From Celoporthe dispersa (Eukaryota; Ascomycota; Sordariomycetes; Diaporthales; Cryphonectriaceae), in NCBI GenBank assembly GCA_016584495.1, contig WAID01000008.1, positions 186,001 to 250,000 on the forward strand: 64,000 nucleotides of DNA. The letters run 5' to 3'. Shown one piece after another: positions 24,401 to 35,802 of the stretch. Within the stretch, counting starts at the first letter, position 1. Each line of letters begins with the position of its first letter. The notes below the pieces were generated by a model. It was given only the letters and a program-made list of their open reading frames with translations, was not told the DNA's origin and did not search any database. Position numbers and translations under genes: made by a program.

Positions 24401-25451
24401 CTCATCCAACGTGAGCACTTCGTGGGTTGGTGCTGTGGCTCACCCCCCTCCCTGACCCCCTTGTACGCTCGCAGCAACGCACCAACCACGAGTAGCCCGT
24501 CCTTGCCGTCCAGCCATCCACTGGAAGCCATGCAACCTCGTGTGTGGGCCCGCGGGATGTACAGCCGATACTCTCCCATTCGGGCCAGATGGAGACAGCT
24601 CTTGTTGTACCTCCACGCAAGACACAAGATTCTTCTGGACCAACAAGTCTCACTTCGCCACCCGTTGTGAGGTTCAGAACCCCCATGGCTCCTATGATTC
24701 CAGCGTAACTCTCATCCCGTGGGCTTAGATTAGTGTGTGTACAACCACACCCGTCGCCTCGTGAGGGAGCCCCAAGCTAGACCTTTCAGGACGGAACACG
24801 GGCAGGTCGTCCTGATATCGAGCATTGTCTTGCTCCGGCACCAGTGGCAACTCCTGTCGCGCCCACGAGAGGCTTGATCACCCGCATATCTGCTTACAAC
24901 CTCCAGCTGCATACAGTCTGGGGCCTGTATGCCTGCAACTATCATTCCCCGCGATCTCGAAAAAGGCGGCCCCTCTCGCAATCACCGGCCATAGCCTCGC
25001 TGCGGGTTGCCCGACATCGTAGGGCTGCGACGCTGGTATCTGCTGCTGCGTAAATATTCGTTTTTTTCTTATGCAGGTACTTTGGGGCTATACTCTGTAA
25101 GCCGGGCTCTCCCACGCTGTGCTATTCCTGGTTCTGGTCCTGGCTTTTCAAGACCTCGTTATTCCCTTGAGGAACTGTCCAGGGTCTTGACCTGGTCAAC
25201 CTGCGGCGAATACCTCTGTCGCGATTGCGTTCAACCTCGAGAAGAGACTCTTGTGTGCGGGCCGCATGACAGCTGTGCCCCTCTGGTTTCCTGTGCTGGT
25301 CGTATGGCTGACCCGCGGTTCTTCTTCTTGATAGCGCAGCACTCTCCGTCGCGCAATGCATTGCAGCGGTCTCATCTCATAGCAGCTCCTACCATCTGAT
25401 TCTTGCCTCGCCAGACAAGTGCGCTTTTAAAATCCGGAATCTGATCTCACC
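19953..25451. other. 5.5-kb region without supported genes
   Basis: Sits between the start of the mucin (-) and the start of the kelch protein (+), so both promoters must lie at its ends. GC content is similar to the coding regions and many frames stay open by chance, but none shows a recognisable domain or a joinable exon set. It contains a 14-base G run near 20573-20586, a GT microsatellite at 21383-21411 and a tandem duplication of ATAGGGTCCCCATC near 22409-22440. Could hold a long non-coding RNA or unrecognised orphan gene; I cannot tell. Confidence 0.4.
21383..21411. repeat. (GT)n microsatellite
   Basis: About 14 uninterrupted GT units followed by TATGTGCGCGCGCG, a stretch of alternating purine-pyrimidine that could adopt Z-DNA. 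It lies in the gene-poor interval. Confidence 0.95.
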
Positions 25452-28425
25452 ATGGCCGCCTCAAGGACACTTTCGTTGTCCCTCATTGCAGGCCTCGCGC
25501 CCATCGCGGTCGCCCAGCTAGGAGGATGGCAAGCCAACCAGGTCAACGCAACAATGTGTACATGGCAAGGACTGCGGGGCAAGTTGATTTCCCTCTCGGC
25601 GTAGTGACCATCCCGTATACTAACAGACACAGCGGCCGTCATCAGAGACACACTGTATATGGACGGTGGCTACCTCTACTGGAGGCCCGGTCTGGCCGAT
25701 GGGTCCTATGGCATCGCAACCGAGGACAGTACGTTCATAGTCTACCTCTACCGTTATAAGAGCCTTCTGACACTTTTGCGCAGAGGACTGGCCCGGGCTC
25801 TCGTACACGCTTAACTTCAGCATGCCGTTCAACATTTCACAGAACATCAGCGCTCTGTTCGGGGAACTTGACAAGACGTCGACGGCGCCTCTCTACTACG
25901 ACGGGGCGATGCTCGCCAGTTACGACGACTACTGGCTCTACGGCGGGCTACTGACGATCACGAACTCCTCCGCGGAGCCAGACAGCAACCAGGGCCTGGA
26001 GCGGCTGCAGTACGCCTCCGCAGACGGCCAGACGGCTTTCTCGGCCGAGTTCACCACTTATGAGCTGAGTGGAAACATAACGCGATATCTTGCCTACGGA
26101 GGTTCGGCCAGCGTCCCCTCGGAGAGTCTTGGCTACTACTTTTCCGGCCTCCACGGGCCCACCTGGGGCGATATATACTACCCGAACGGCGATGATGCAG
26201 ACACCGCGACTGAGATATCCCCCACGCTCATCACGCTCGACATGGCGGCCGAGTATCAGGGGACATGGACCAATGTCACCCTGCCAGACGACATACCAGG
26301 GCGTGCGAGCCCCGAGCTGGTGTGGGTCCCGGTCGGCAAGCAGGGGATTCTCGTCGCCCTGGGAGGTGTCGTGTATCCTGAATTTGTGACAGATGACCAC
26401 GTCTCCGACAACGAGACGGCAAGTGTAGGTTGAGGCCCATCCGTTCAGCCCGGCAACAGACAGCCCGATACTGACCTCACGCCACAGGAGGACCAAAGCC
26501 CAGCCTTCATGACGAGCATCAACATCTACAACATCGCAGACGAGACGTGGTACACGCAGAAGACCACAGGCGGCCCGGGACAACTGGCGCAGGGCTGTGC
26601 CGTCATGCAACCAGCCGGGGACTACTCGAGCTTCAATATCTACTGGTACGGCGGCTATGACGGCCTTCACGTGTCGAACGACTCGTACTGGAACGACGCG
26701 GTCTGGATCCTGTCCCTGCCCAGCTTCACGTGGAAGCAGGCCAGCACGGAACGAAGCGGATACGCGCGTGCAGGACACAAATGTGTCATGCCGTACCCGG
26801 ACCAGATGATGGTCATCGGCGGCCAGCCGGCGCAGTCCGGCAACGTCTACGACTGTGTCCCCGACATCATCCAGATCTTCAACGTGAGCTCCGCGCAGTG
26901 GCTCGACCGCTACGACCCGACGGTCTGGTCGGATTATGCTGTCCCAAGCGTGATCTACGAGGCCATCGGGGGCGATGGCTCCGGCGGCGCAACGTCTACC
27001 GCTCCCAAGAGCTGGGATACGTCGGCCCTGGGCCAGGTCTTCCAGACGAAGTACGCCACCTCGAAGATCTCGACCTGGTACCCGTATCCCGAGGCGACCA
27101 CGACTTCTGTGACCAACCCCACATACACGCCAACGACCAAGACCGGCGGCAGCGGTGTGCCCAAGTACCTTGCGCCCCTGCTGGGCGTCCTCCTGGGCCT
27201 CATCTTCGTGTCGTCCGTCGCCGTGGGCATCATCGTCTGGAGACGCCGGAAGCTGATGAAGGCCAACGGCGGCATGAGCGTGGCCCCGTCGGACGACAAG
27301 TGGAAGAATATCATATCCTGGATGAACGGGCAGAGGCTGGCCGAGCCCAAGGAGGAGACGGTCACGACCAGCGAGGAGCTCCCGCACCCGAGCCCGACCC
27401 CGGAAGGGCTCAGGTTCAACCAAGGCCTCCAGTACCCCTTCATGCAAAGCTGGCGTGACCAGCCACAAGACTCACAGCAGAGCCCACTGCCCGTCCACCA
27501 CGAGATGGACGGGGGGGCTCGTCGTCGAGCTGCCAGGTAAGCTCCCCTCCCCAGGGCCCCGAGCCTCCTGACCGCATGCGGCCTCGTGTGTGTTTGTGTT
27601 TCTTCTGCTGACCCTATGGCCCTCTCAGCGGATCCTCATGTGGCAGAGCTCTCCGACCCCACGTCGTCCGTCTACACCGAAGGCCAGCGGTTCAGCAACG
27701 GGAACCCCTCCCAGGGCGTGCGCTCCTTCACGTATAACAGCTCGATCCAGAATACCGACCAGGGCAGCGTCGTGAGCAGCACCTCGTACCAGCGAAACAC
27801 CACGTCGCCGCCCGCGCCCCCATCGTCCACCTCACACGCCACCTCCTCGGCGGCGGCGGCGGCGGCGACGGCGGCGACGGCCCAGCCAGCACCCTCACAA
27901 CAGACAAAGCGCAGCCCCGTGGTGCCGGACTCGGCAGTCCTCCCCAAATCCCTATCGGCAGAGTACGACAATAACAAGACCCTCCCAGAACTACCCGCGT
28001 CGAGCGAACACGTAGGCGGACGCTCCTCGGCACCGGCGGCAGCCGCGGCGCAGAACACGAACACGCCTGGCGTACGAGGCAGCTCGGGCGTGTCAATCCT
28101 CAGCGAGCGGGAGAGCACGCACATGCGCAACCTGTCGGACCCCGCGACCGTGAGCACCATGGACGCGACCATCGCCAGCGTGGCGCCCCAGCACCAGCCG
28201 CAGACCATCGGGGGCCGGGTCGCGAGCCCGCCCATCCTGGAGGAGGGCGCGGTGGCTGCTGCCAACGCGAAGAGTAAACCCCAGGACGGCAGGCTGCCTG
28301 CCGTCGTGTCGCCGCCCACGGGGAGCACGGTCGAGGCAGACGACTACCTTGCCGCGGCGGTCAGCCCTGTGGTGGCCAGGGGCGAGAGCGCCTCCGCCGG
28401 GGAGCGGCAGGAGAAGTGCGTTTAG
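25452..28425 (+). CDS. Kelch-repeat, wall-anchored receptor-like membrane protein
   Basis: Type I membrane protein with an extracellular beta-propeller. Exons 25452..25578, 25627..25728, 25784..26424, 26488..27536 and 27629..28425 give 904 residues after one correction. Seen: a cleavable signal peptide (LSLSLIAGLAPIAVAQ), the family start VIRDTLYMDGGYLYWRPG, kelch-like Gly-Gly blades (YWYGGYDG; VIGGQPAQSG), several N-x-S/T glycosylation sites, a transmembrane helix (LAPLLGVLLGLIFVSSVAVG) followed by WRRRK, and a long Ser/Thr/Pro-rich cytosolic tail. The first intron uses a GC donor (GCAAGT). At the G7 run 27511-27517 the frame has one base too many: skipping it leads into LVVELP and a phase that matches the acceptor at 27628. 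Probably a surface sensor or wall-linked protein; ligand unknown. Confidence 0.87.
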
Positions 28426-29325
28426 GGAGAGCCAGGAGGATCTGGGCGGAGAGAGCTGAGCGCCATGGATGATGATGGGTGCGTGCCGGGGGGAGGGAGG
28501 AGAGAAAACAAAAAAAAAAAAAAGAAAAAAAAGAGGGAGAGAGAGAGACAAAGCATGGATGGGTAGAATGACAAACCCCCTCCCTTCATATAATGACTTT
28601 TTGTGTAATGTTTTTTCTTCTTGTTTTTCTTGTTTTGTCAGTATATACGAAAGAGGGGCAACAGCGGTGCAGGTTTGCAGTTTTGAATGAAGCATTACAT
28701 GCCGGAACGATATGATGATATCTGGGAGGGATAAAAAATCATTTACAAAGTTATATACATATATCTATGCTTTTATTCAAACATGGACGTCATGGGAATC
28801 ATGAGGTTCTTTTGTATGAATAGACTGCCCATTCTGTACCACGTGATGGTTCTGTTGATTGATCCTCATTTTGCTCCCTCTCCACAAGGCTCACCTTGAG
28901 AATTGTTGAGACCAAAAATATATGGAATACTTTGTTCGTTTTGTTTTTTTTTCTTTTTCTTTTCTTCCAAAGAAAAATAATTAAAAAGAAATAAAATAAA
29001 CATATAGAGTTCCGGCTTCTATAGGAAGGGTCTGTCTAGCTAGCCTGCAAATGCGCCTAGGACGTCCCCGTCTCTTTTGCCCACAATAGCTCGCCATTCT
29101 CTCTCTCTCTGTGTCTGTCTCTCTTGTGTATACAACACCGTCCAGTCCTAAACGCCAAGCTAATGTCAAGTCCATGCATCATCATTATCTTTCACCTCCT
29201 TCTATGCCTCGAATTACTTTTATATCTGTAGGGTTCTTTGAGAGGAAGAAGAGAAAAGAAGAAGAAGAAAAAAAGAAAACAAGGAACAACCCACTCGGTC
29301 CTTCACAGGCCGGCGAACCGGTTGC
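28426..29325. other. Convergent 3' intergenic region
   Basis: Between the kelch gene (+) and the hydrolase (-), both ending here. A-rich tracts near 28508-28535 and T-rich tracts near 28940-28970 may mark polyadenylation regions. No gene seen. Confidence 0.4.
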
Positions 29326-31058
29326 TCAGACGGATAGGCCCTGCTCCCTCCGCCGGCGGTTGTAATCCCTCGTCTCCTCCAGCTCTTTTCTCAGGTATTC
29401 GTTGAACTCGTCCGGGTTGTCGAGGTACAGGTGGTGGCCCGCCCTGCGGACGACAACGACCTTGGCGCTCCCGTTCTCGTCGCGCCTCTCGTCGGGGCTG
29501 GCCTCCATGAGGGCCTTCTCTATGCGCTTCTTGATCTTCTCCTCGCTGGCGAAGCCGCCCGCGACGTCCATCCAGTCGCTGTCGCCGTACATGAAGACGA
29601 GGGGGAAGCCCGTCTCCTTCTTGTTGTCGGGGCCGACGCCGCGGCCGACCTGGTCGATGCGGTTGACCAGCGGGTTGCGGGCGTAGGCGCCGGGGGCGAG
29701 GATGTAGGTGAGGGCGAACTCGCCGCTGCCCTTCTGGCGGAACAGGTTGTAGGCATAGACGTGCAGGGCCTCGGCCTCCTCGCGCGGCAGGTGGTTGAAG
29801 CGGCGGCTGGTCCAGCCGGAGGTGAAGCGCGGGCCGAGGGGGCCGGCGGCGCGCACGAAGCTGAAGGGGGAGATGATGTTGGCGTCCCACAGCCAGGCGA
29901 ACCAGCCCGGGATGTTGCGCGGCGGGGCGGCGGCCGGAGGGCTGTGCCTGGTGGCGGCGACGGCGGCGGTGTTGTCGTGGTGGACGATGCTCTCCTGGGA
30001 CTGGGTGAACTCGTTGGCGAGGGTGGAGGAGCCCGGGGCGGGCAGCTCGGCCTTGGTGGCGTAGGGGTTCTCGGGGACGCCGACGGGCGAGGCGAGGATG
30101 AGCTTGTTGAGGCGGCCCGGGTACTTGAGGGCGTAGGAGACGGCGAGGTAGCCGCCCATGGAGTGGCCCAGCAGGGTGAACTTCTCGATCCTGCGGATCT
30201 TCCTCCACTCCTCGAGGGCGTCGACGAAGAAGCTCTCGGCCTCGGCGGTCCTCTCGGCGGGGTCCTTGGCCCGGATGCGGAAGGTCGGGCGCGACGAGTT
30301 GCCCATGCCCAGCATGTCGAGGGCGTACAGGCGCCAGCCCTGGACGCGGGTGGCAGGCTCGAAGTTCTTGTAGAAGAGGCCCAGGCCGGCGCCGTAGCCG
30401 TGCAGCATGACGAGGGTCTCATCGGCGGGCTCGCCGACGCGCTCGACCGAGTACTCGTTCAGCACGCGGTTCTTGCCCGAGAGGGCGACCATGGTGGAGC
30501 GCCATATCCGGTGGCCAAAGGGGTCGGGTCTGGCGGTGGTGGTGGTGAGATCCGAGGCGGCAGGGGAGACGGCCTCCTTGAGGTAGGGGACGAGGTTGAG
30601 GACGGCCCTCTCGGAGGCGGGCGGGGAGATGCTGGTCCACTTTAGTCGCAGCGATCACGTTAGCCTCAGTCTTTTTTCTCTTTCTTTTTCTCTCTTCCTT
30701 TTTGGGTTGCTGTCTTCTCTCTCTCTCTCTCTCTCTCCCCGGTCTGGCAGGGTAGGTAGATACATACCCACTGGTGGGCGGCGTCTCTGTAGGATAGCGG
30801 AAAGAATCCTGACATGGGTTTTCTGCTCACCGGGCGCGCCCGGCTTGTTCGTCTGTTGCGCCACCTTGGCGGATCTTGCCCGTGACTTTCTGGATCGCCT
30901 TGAGCGAGGTGCCTCCTGAGAAGAGGAGGCAGAGGGCGTGTCGGCGTCAGAGGTGTCGCTGCTGTCGTGGTGGTGGGGGAGGGGGTCTGTATGGGCGTGA
31001 GGGAGGGTTTGTGGGGGAAAAGAGGTTGAGGTTGTTGGGGAATTGCCACGGTAGACAT
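29326..31058 (-). CDS. Alpha/beta hydrolase, cardiolipin deacylase (CLD1)/ABHD4-5 type
   Basis: Serine hydrolase of the family that includes yeast Cld1, which removes an acyl chain from cardiolipin in mitochondria. The main exon, 29326..30639, codes for 437 residues beginning WTSISPPASERAVLNLVPYL. Seen: the oxyanion region HGYGAG, DMLGMGNSSRP, the nucleophile elbow GHSMGG, YGDSDWMD with the likely acid, and RRAGHHLYLDNPDEF with the catalytic His. An upstream exon (roughly 30831..31058, starting MSTVAIPQQPQPLFPHKP) probably supplies a Ser/Arg-rich N terminus; its frame needs one added C in the C5 runs near 30975-30985. The acceptor (CTAAAG, 30640-30645) is clear but the donor is uncertain (GTGAGC at 30830, or GTGGGT further on). 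A shorter product from ATG at 30492 would lose conserved sequence. Cld1 identity rather than another ABHD is an inference. Confidence 0.78.
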
Positions 31059-32351
31059 TGTTACGAGGCTGTGGGCGTTGACGTTAACAGGCCGGCGCCG
31101 GCGGGGATTAGTTGACCTGGAGCAGCCGCGGTGGTAGGGATTGTTAGTGCCGGGGCTGCTGCTGCTGCTGCTCCCAACACTGGAACTGGAACTGCACCTG
31201 GCCGAGGAAGGTGACCTGACACGGTGGCGGAACCTCGACGACCAGAAAGAGGAGCCTGAGGACGGAGGTGAGGAGGATAGAGATGCACGAGAAGAAATAG
31301 CTGACAGCAGGCGTAGACAGGAATATCGCTGTGGTTGAAGGTAGTTGGTCCTGGTCACTAGCATTTCCCAAGATCGCAAGAACAACAAGAAGAGGAGACA
31401 AAAAGAGGGATAGGTCTCTTCTTTTTAAAGTGCGTAAAGGATGTGTGGCTTTTTCTGGCTACCTGTCTGCCTGGTCTTCCTTTTCCTCTTCTCCCTGTGT
31501 GTGTCTGGGTGGTTTTGGCCCCAGGACTTGACCTTTCACCGGGTGCAAGCGGACTTAAGGAGAGGGAAAGAAACATGTGTCGTGCATGCTTGGCCTGAAG
31601 GGGAATGAAATCTCTCCGTGCTGCGGCGCTGAGAAAAGGGTCCATGACGAGTGCAAACCAAAGAAAAAGGACAGGGGTAAAAAATAAAAAAAGAGTACTA
31701 ACCTCGTCTCGTAATTGCTCCATAAGTGTCATCAGCCACACGGGGTTCTGTTGTTCGGCGTCGGCGTCAGTATTCCACCGGAGTCCGATCGCCCTGATTA
31801 TCCCGTAGCCGTGATTCCGTGGCCGTCCATTGTATCGCTAATGAGCTGAAGGGGGAAAAACCCGACAGCTGACAGAGGTATCGACCGTTACAGGTATAAA
31901 TTTGGCTCCTCGGGATGACGTACTCTGCGGAGGGGAGGTTTTTTTCTTTTTAACTAAGCTCTGCATAGCAGCGCATGGCAGCCTGGCTTCCACGCAGATA
32001 AACTCTATACAATGTGGTAGTGGGCTATAGTGGGGGTGGGGAGGGGGGGAAAGGGGCCTGCTGGGTGCGGATGTTGGTTACCATAGTGGTGGTACTTGGT
32101 AGTAGGCAGCTACGGAGTACTGGGGCTTAGTACCCGATACCGCCAGCCAGGGCAGCAGCACCCACAGGGGGTCAGGCCTCAGGGCACCTTTCAGCTGCCA
32201 GCTCCACCGCGCGCTGGTCGTGTTGTATCCTCAGCCTCGAACCACCCAGCACCACATTAAAACCCCCATTACGTAGGTAGGGGGGAGGGAAGGAAGCGGA
32301 ATAGGCCATCACGAACCCCAACAAAACCTCGACCTGGCCGATCGCAGCACG

Positions 32352-32387
<36 letters not shown>

Positions 32388-32433
32388 CTGAATGCGCCAG
32401 ACAGGAGGAGCTCCTCCTCCTCCTCCTCCTACC
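31059..32433. promoter_or_regulatory. Shared divergent upstream region of the hydrolase and SPO7
   Basis: About 1.4 kb between the start codons of two divergently transcribed genes. Contains GCT/CAG-rich sequence near 31155-31175, C/T-rich tracts on either side and an AC repeat next to SPO7. Likely to hold both promoters; no individual factor sites are claimed. Confidence 0.5.
32353..32386. repeat. (CA)n microsatellite in the SPO7 leader
   Basis: About 17 CA units, followed within 50 bases by a CTC triplet run and then the ACCATGG start of SPO7, so probably within its 5' untranslated region. Confidence 0.9.
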
Positions 32434-33806
32434 ATGGCCGACGACCTCGACTCCATCGTCAAGGGCACCGCGTCCCTCCCTGCCGAGAAGGCGGCCGCGC
32501 CCGTCACCTCGTCCACCAGCGGCGTCACCCCGCCCTCGGGCCGGCCCAACGACCCCCTCTCCCACGCGCCCTCGTCCCCGTCCATGATCTACCTCAACCT
32601 CCTCGTCCTCGAGGCGTCCCTGCGCGCCCAGTACCTCGAGCTCCGCGCCCGCCGCCGCCACCACACCTTCTTCCTGTCCATCCTGTCCCTCTGGATCGTC
32701 GGGTTCGGCTACGCGCTCTTCCTGGCGCCGCGCGAGGACGGCCGCGGCGTCGGCGGCAGCGTCTACTGGGGCGTCGAGATGATCGAGAAGCTCTGCTTCA
32801 TGGGCGGCATCATCACCGCCGCCCTCGTCTGGGCCACGGGCATCTGGGAGCGCGGCGTCAGGTGGCCCAGGAGGTGGTTCGCCATCTCCAACCGCGGCCT
32901 CCGCGCCTTCAACCTCAAGCTCGTCCTCGCCAGGAGGTCCTGGTGGGCCGAGGCCCTCTCCACCGCAGCCTTCTTCCTCACCTACGGCCTCTTCTCCAAC
33001 ACCGCCGCCTCCTCCTACCAGCATGTCGACCGGGCCATCCTGCGCGAGGTCGAGAGGGACATGGACCTCGCCGGCAAGGGGCCCCACCAACCCCTGCCCG
33101 TCATCGTGGGCGGCGACGAGGAGAAGGGCGGCCACGAGAGGACCTGGCCCCGGGCGGCGACTACGTGAAGCTGCTCCTGCTGGCCAAGCCCTTCTCGCCC
33201 ACCTTCAGGGAGAACTGGGAGCTGTACAGGACCGAGTACTGGGAGCGCGAGAACGAGCGGAGGGCCGCCGTCCGGTCCAAGCTCAAGGCGCGGCAGCGCC
33301 AGCTGAGGAGGTCTTCTGGGGGCTGGTTCTGGTGGATGCCCTGGGAGAGGGCAGCCCCGGCAGCCGCCGCCGCAGAGAGACCACCCCACGCGCACCCCGA
33401 AAAGACACACCACCACCCCGCCGCCGCTCAACACCGCCGGCTGTCGGTGGTCGAGAGGGAGGGCAGGCGGTCGCGGAGCGGGAGCAATCCCCGAGGCAGC
33501 ATGTCCGGCCACTCCAGCAGGAGCCCGACCCCGACACTCGAGGGTGGGCAGGACGGCGACATCAGCCGTAGGTCGAGCAACGCCTCCGAGAAGAGAAAGA
33601 AGACGCTGTCGACGCCGGGCTCCAAGTCGGCCAAGAGGCCTGGCGTCGAGTCACGGTCCGTCACGCCAGAGTTCCCATCCCCGCTGGCCAAGGAGAGCAG
33701 CAGCATGAGCATGACGGCCAAGGAGCCGGCCACAGCAGCAGCACCATCATCATCATCATCATCATCACCAGGTAGGCGGGCAAAGGCCTCCACAGAACCA
33801 GCATGA
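32434..33806 (+). CDS. SPO7: SPO7, regulatory subunit of the Nem1-Spo7 lipin phosphatase
   Basis: Spo7 binds the phosphatase Nem1 in the nuclear/ER membrane; the complex dephosphorylates the phosphatidate phosphatase Pah1 and so sets the balance of phospholipid, storage fat and nuclear membrane growth. Single exon, 457 residues after one correction. Seen: MIYLNLLVLEASLRAQYLEL with RARRRHHTFF, a first membrane helix (FFLSILSLWIVGFGYALFL), APREDGRGVGGSVYW, a second helix (CFMGGIITAALVWATG), WERGVRWPRRW, and the conserved block DYVKLLLLAKPFSPTFRENW, ELYRTEYWERENERR. The tail is long, Ser-rich and disordered, longer than in yeast. The frame slips at about 33139-33145 (one base missing beside GAGAGG); before it the ORF would stop at TGA, 33166-33168. 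Start at 32434 chosen for its ACCATGG context; an in-frame ATG at 32392 is less likely. Confidence 0.92.
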
Positions 33807-34612
33807 TGATGGGTGTGTTGGGAGGAAACCTGGAAGGGGGGAGGGGGTGGCATGGCTTGACCCTCCTTCATATCACAGTTCAGAACCAGCGAGTTACTAC
33901 CCCAGTGGTTCTGCTTAATAGAATTTGATCAAGAACCCAGATGAGATGCTGAGTGGTGATGCAAGTTCTTGACCTCTTTTGAGAGTCTCATTCGTACTTT
34001 GCTGTTTCCTCCTAAAGGGCACACATGAGCAGGCACAACTGTGTTTTCTCTCAGCTAACATGTCTCATGATCTCTCTCTCTCTCTCTAAAGAAAAAAAAA
34101 GAAAAGAAAAGCAAAAACCCCCCTCTTATTGATTGGTAAATCTGCAGCACTGTTGTGAGTACTGCAATGTACAATGTTGATGAGCAGAGGTTGTTCATGT
34201 ACAACTTACATAAGAGAACCCTGTAGGATCCCTCATTCTAGGGTGGTACCCTGCTAACCCAAAAGCCGTCTCTAGGCATAGACCCGCTAAACCCGGGGCG
34301 GCTAACAATGCAGCAGGGGGGGCGGCCTGTGGTGGAATCCCTACTTGAACCTCAACTCAGCTGTGCTGCTGCCGGCCTTCTTCACCTAGGGCACTTCTCC
34401 ACCTATTTGATACTGGGTAGCCTCGAGTTTGCCCTCTTGAGGGCCTGAATGGATGACCTCCTCCTACCTATCTTGTCCCACTGCCCTCAAGCACACAGCA
34501 GTCTTACACCTACATACTAGAACAAGTCACCACCTGTTCTAGATTGTCAATCATTGTTCAGGGAAAGCTGCTGGTTACTGCCTGAGGGGCGGCGAGCAAC
34601 TGCTCGGGTCAA

Positions 34613-34648
<36 letters not shown>

Positions 34649-34775
34649 GGCGTGTATTCTCCTCATCTCATTTGACAGAGTGACCACCTCAGACCAAGAT
34701 CGCGTCGACATCTTTAGGCCACCCTGCTCGACACACACACGAACAAGACAACTACCTCTAACCACTCACCCCAGA
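33807..34775. other. Intergenic spacer
   Basis: Between SPO7 and the phosphatase-like gene, same strand. Contains CT repeats at about 34072-34088, an A-rich tract, and a CT then CA repeat at 34614-34648 in the likely 5' leader of the next gene. No gene seen. Confidence 0.4.
34614..34648. repeat. (CT)n(CA)n compound microsatellite
   Basis: About nine CT units directly joined to about eight CA units, roughly 130 bases before the ATG of the phosphatase-like gene. Confidence 0.9.
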
Positions 34776-35802
34776 ATGGAGTCCCTCAGGGGAAACACCA
34801 TCTCTGATGGTGTCAGACGAGCTGGCCCCATCACCAACCGCCCACCCAGCCCTCCATACATCCACATCCCCACGCCTCTGAGCCTTGGCCCTGATACAAC
34901 CATCAACATCACGCCCTCATACGAGCTTTCTTTCGCCAGCAACCTCACCGCTGACGACTTCAGCATCATCACGGGCGGCCTCCAGCAGCGCACCTCCCCA
35001 TTCACGAGCAACCAGTCATGGGTCTACGAGGACCGCCGCAAGATGCAGGTCATCCTGGACTATCTCTACCTGGGCCCCATGTCCGCCGTCCGCGACCGCG
35101 ACAATCTCCGCAAGGAGGGCTTCACCATGCTCCTGGCCGCACGCGACTCTTGCATGGCCCAGTTCCGCATGGTCATGGTCGACAAGGCCGTCGAGGAGCT
35201 GGGCGTCGAGGCCGCCAGCGTCAACATCGCGAGCCAGGACTGGATCTCCAGCCTGGCTGATGCCGTCGAGAAGATCAACGACCACATGCTGCGCTTCAAC
35301 AAGGCACAGGCAGAGGCTGCCACCGCCGCCGCCGCCGCCGCCGCCGCCGCTGATGCTGATGCTGCTACCACGGCCCCCGCCGGGGCAAGGTGCTGGTCTT
35401 CTGCGAGACCGGCAACGAGCGCAGCGCGACCGTGGTTGCGGCCTACCTGATGGCCATGTTCGGCCGCACCATGGTCCAGGCCCTGCAGTTCGTGTCGGCC
35501 CAGCGGTTCTGCTGCAGCTTCGACGAGGATACCAAGCACCGGCTGCAGAGCTACCGGGATCTCCTCCACGCGCAGAAGATGACGATGCGGGCCAGCCGGG
35601 CGCAGAAGCAGGCCCTGGACCCCTCCCACCACCAGCCGGCGGGCGGGCTGGGGAGCGCCGCCCCTCCAGGAAGCGGGGCATCGAGGACACCATGGACGAG
35701 GATGAGGAAATGGACGACCTCGCTATGGACATGGACCGGTACGAGGACAGACCTGCCTTTGCCCCCTTTATCCAGGCTGACCCCGATGTCAACATGAACT
35801 GA
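34776..35802 (+). CDS. Dual-specificity phosphatase-like protein (CX5R)
   Basis: Single exon, 342 residues after two one-base corrections. Seen: MQVILDYLYLGPMSAVRDRD near residue 90, typical of the start of a DSP fold, then LLAARDSCMAQFRMVM, an SQDWISSL segment where the general-acid loop should be, a poly-Ala insert coded by GCC repeats, and a P-loop VFCETGNERSATVV. The Cys and Arg of CX5R are present, but the His that normally precedes the Cys is Phe, as in some atypical or STYX-like members, so activity is uncertain. The C terminus is acidic (DTMDEDEEMDDLAMDMD) after a basic RKR, possibly nuclear. Frame slips lie at about 35381-35387 (G4 run, just before the P-loop) and about 35645-35665, each equal to one missing base. 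Confidence 0.8.
35318..35355 (+). repeat. (GCC)n triplet repeat coding poly-Ala
   Basis: About nine GCC units followed by GCTGAT units inside the phosphatase-like gene, coding an Ala run then Ala-Asp repeats. It lies 10-15 codons before the P-loop and is prone to length change. Confidence 0.9.

Noticed and set aside
25948..27468. 506-codon open frame on the - strand
   Set aside because: It is antisense to the kelch gene, rich in Arg/Gly/His/Val as expected from GC-rich reverse reading, and shows no domain.
29431..30645. 404-codon open frame on the + strand
   Set aside because: Antisense to the hydrolase; low-complexity Gly/Val/Glu/Ala composition is a shadow of the real gene.
32269..33135. 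288-codon open frame on the - strand
   Set aside because: Antisense to SPO7 and composed of GC-rich shadow sequence plus a translated CA repeat.
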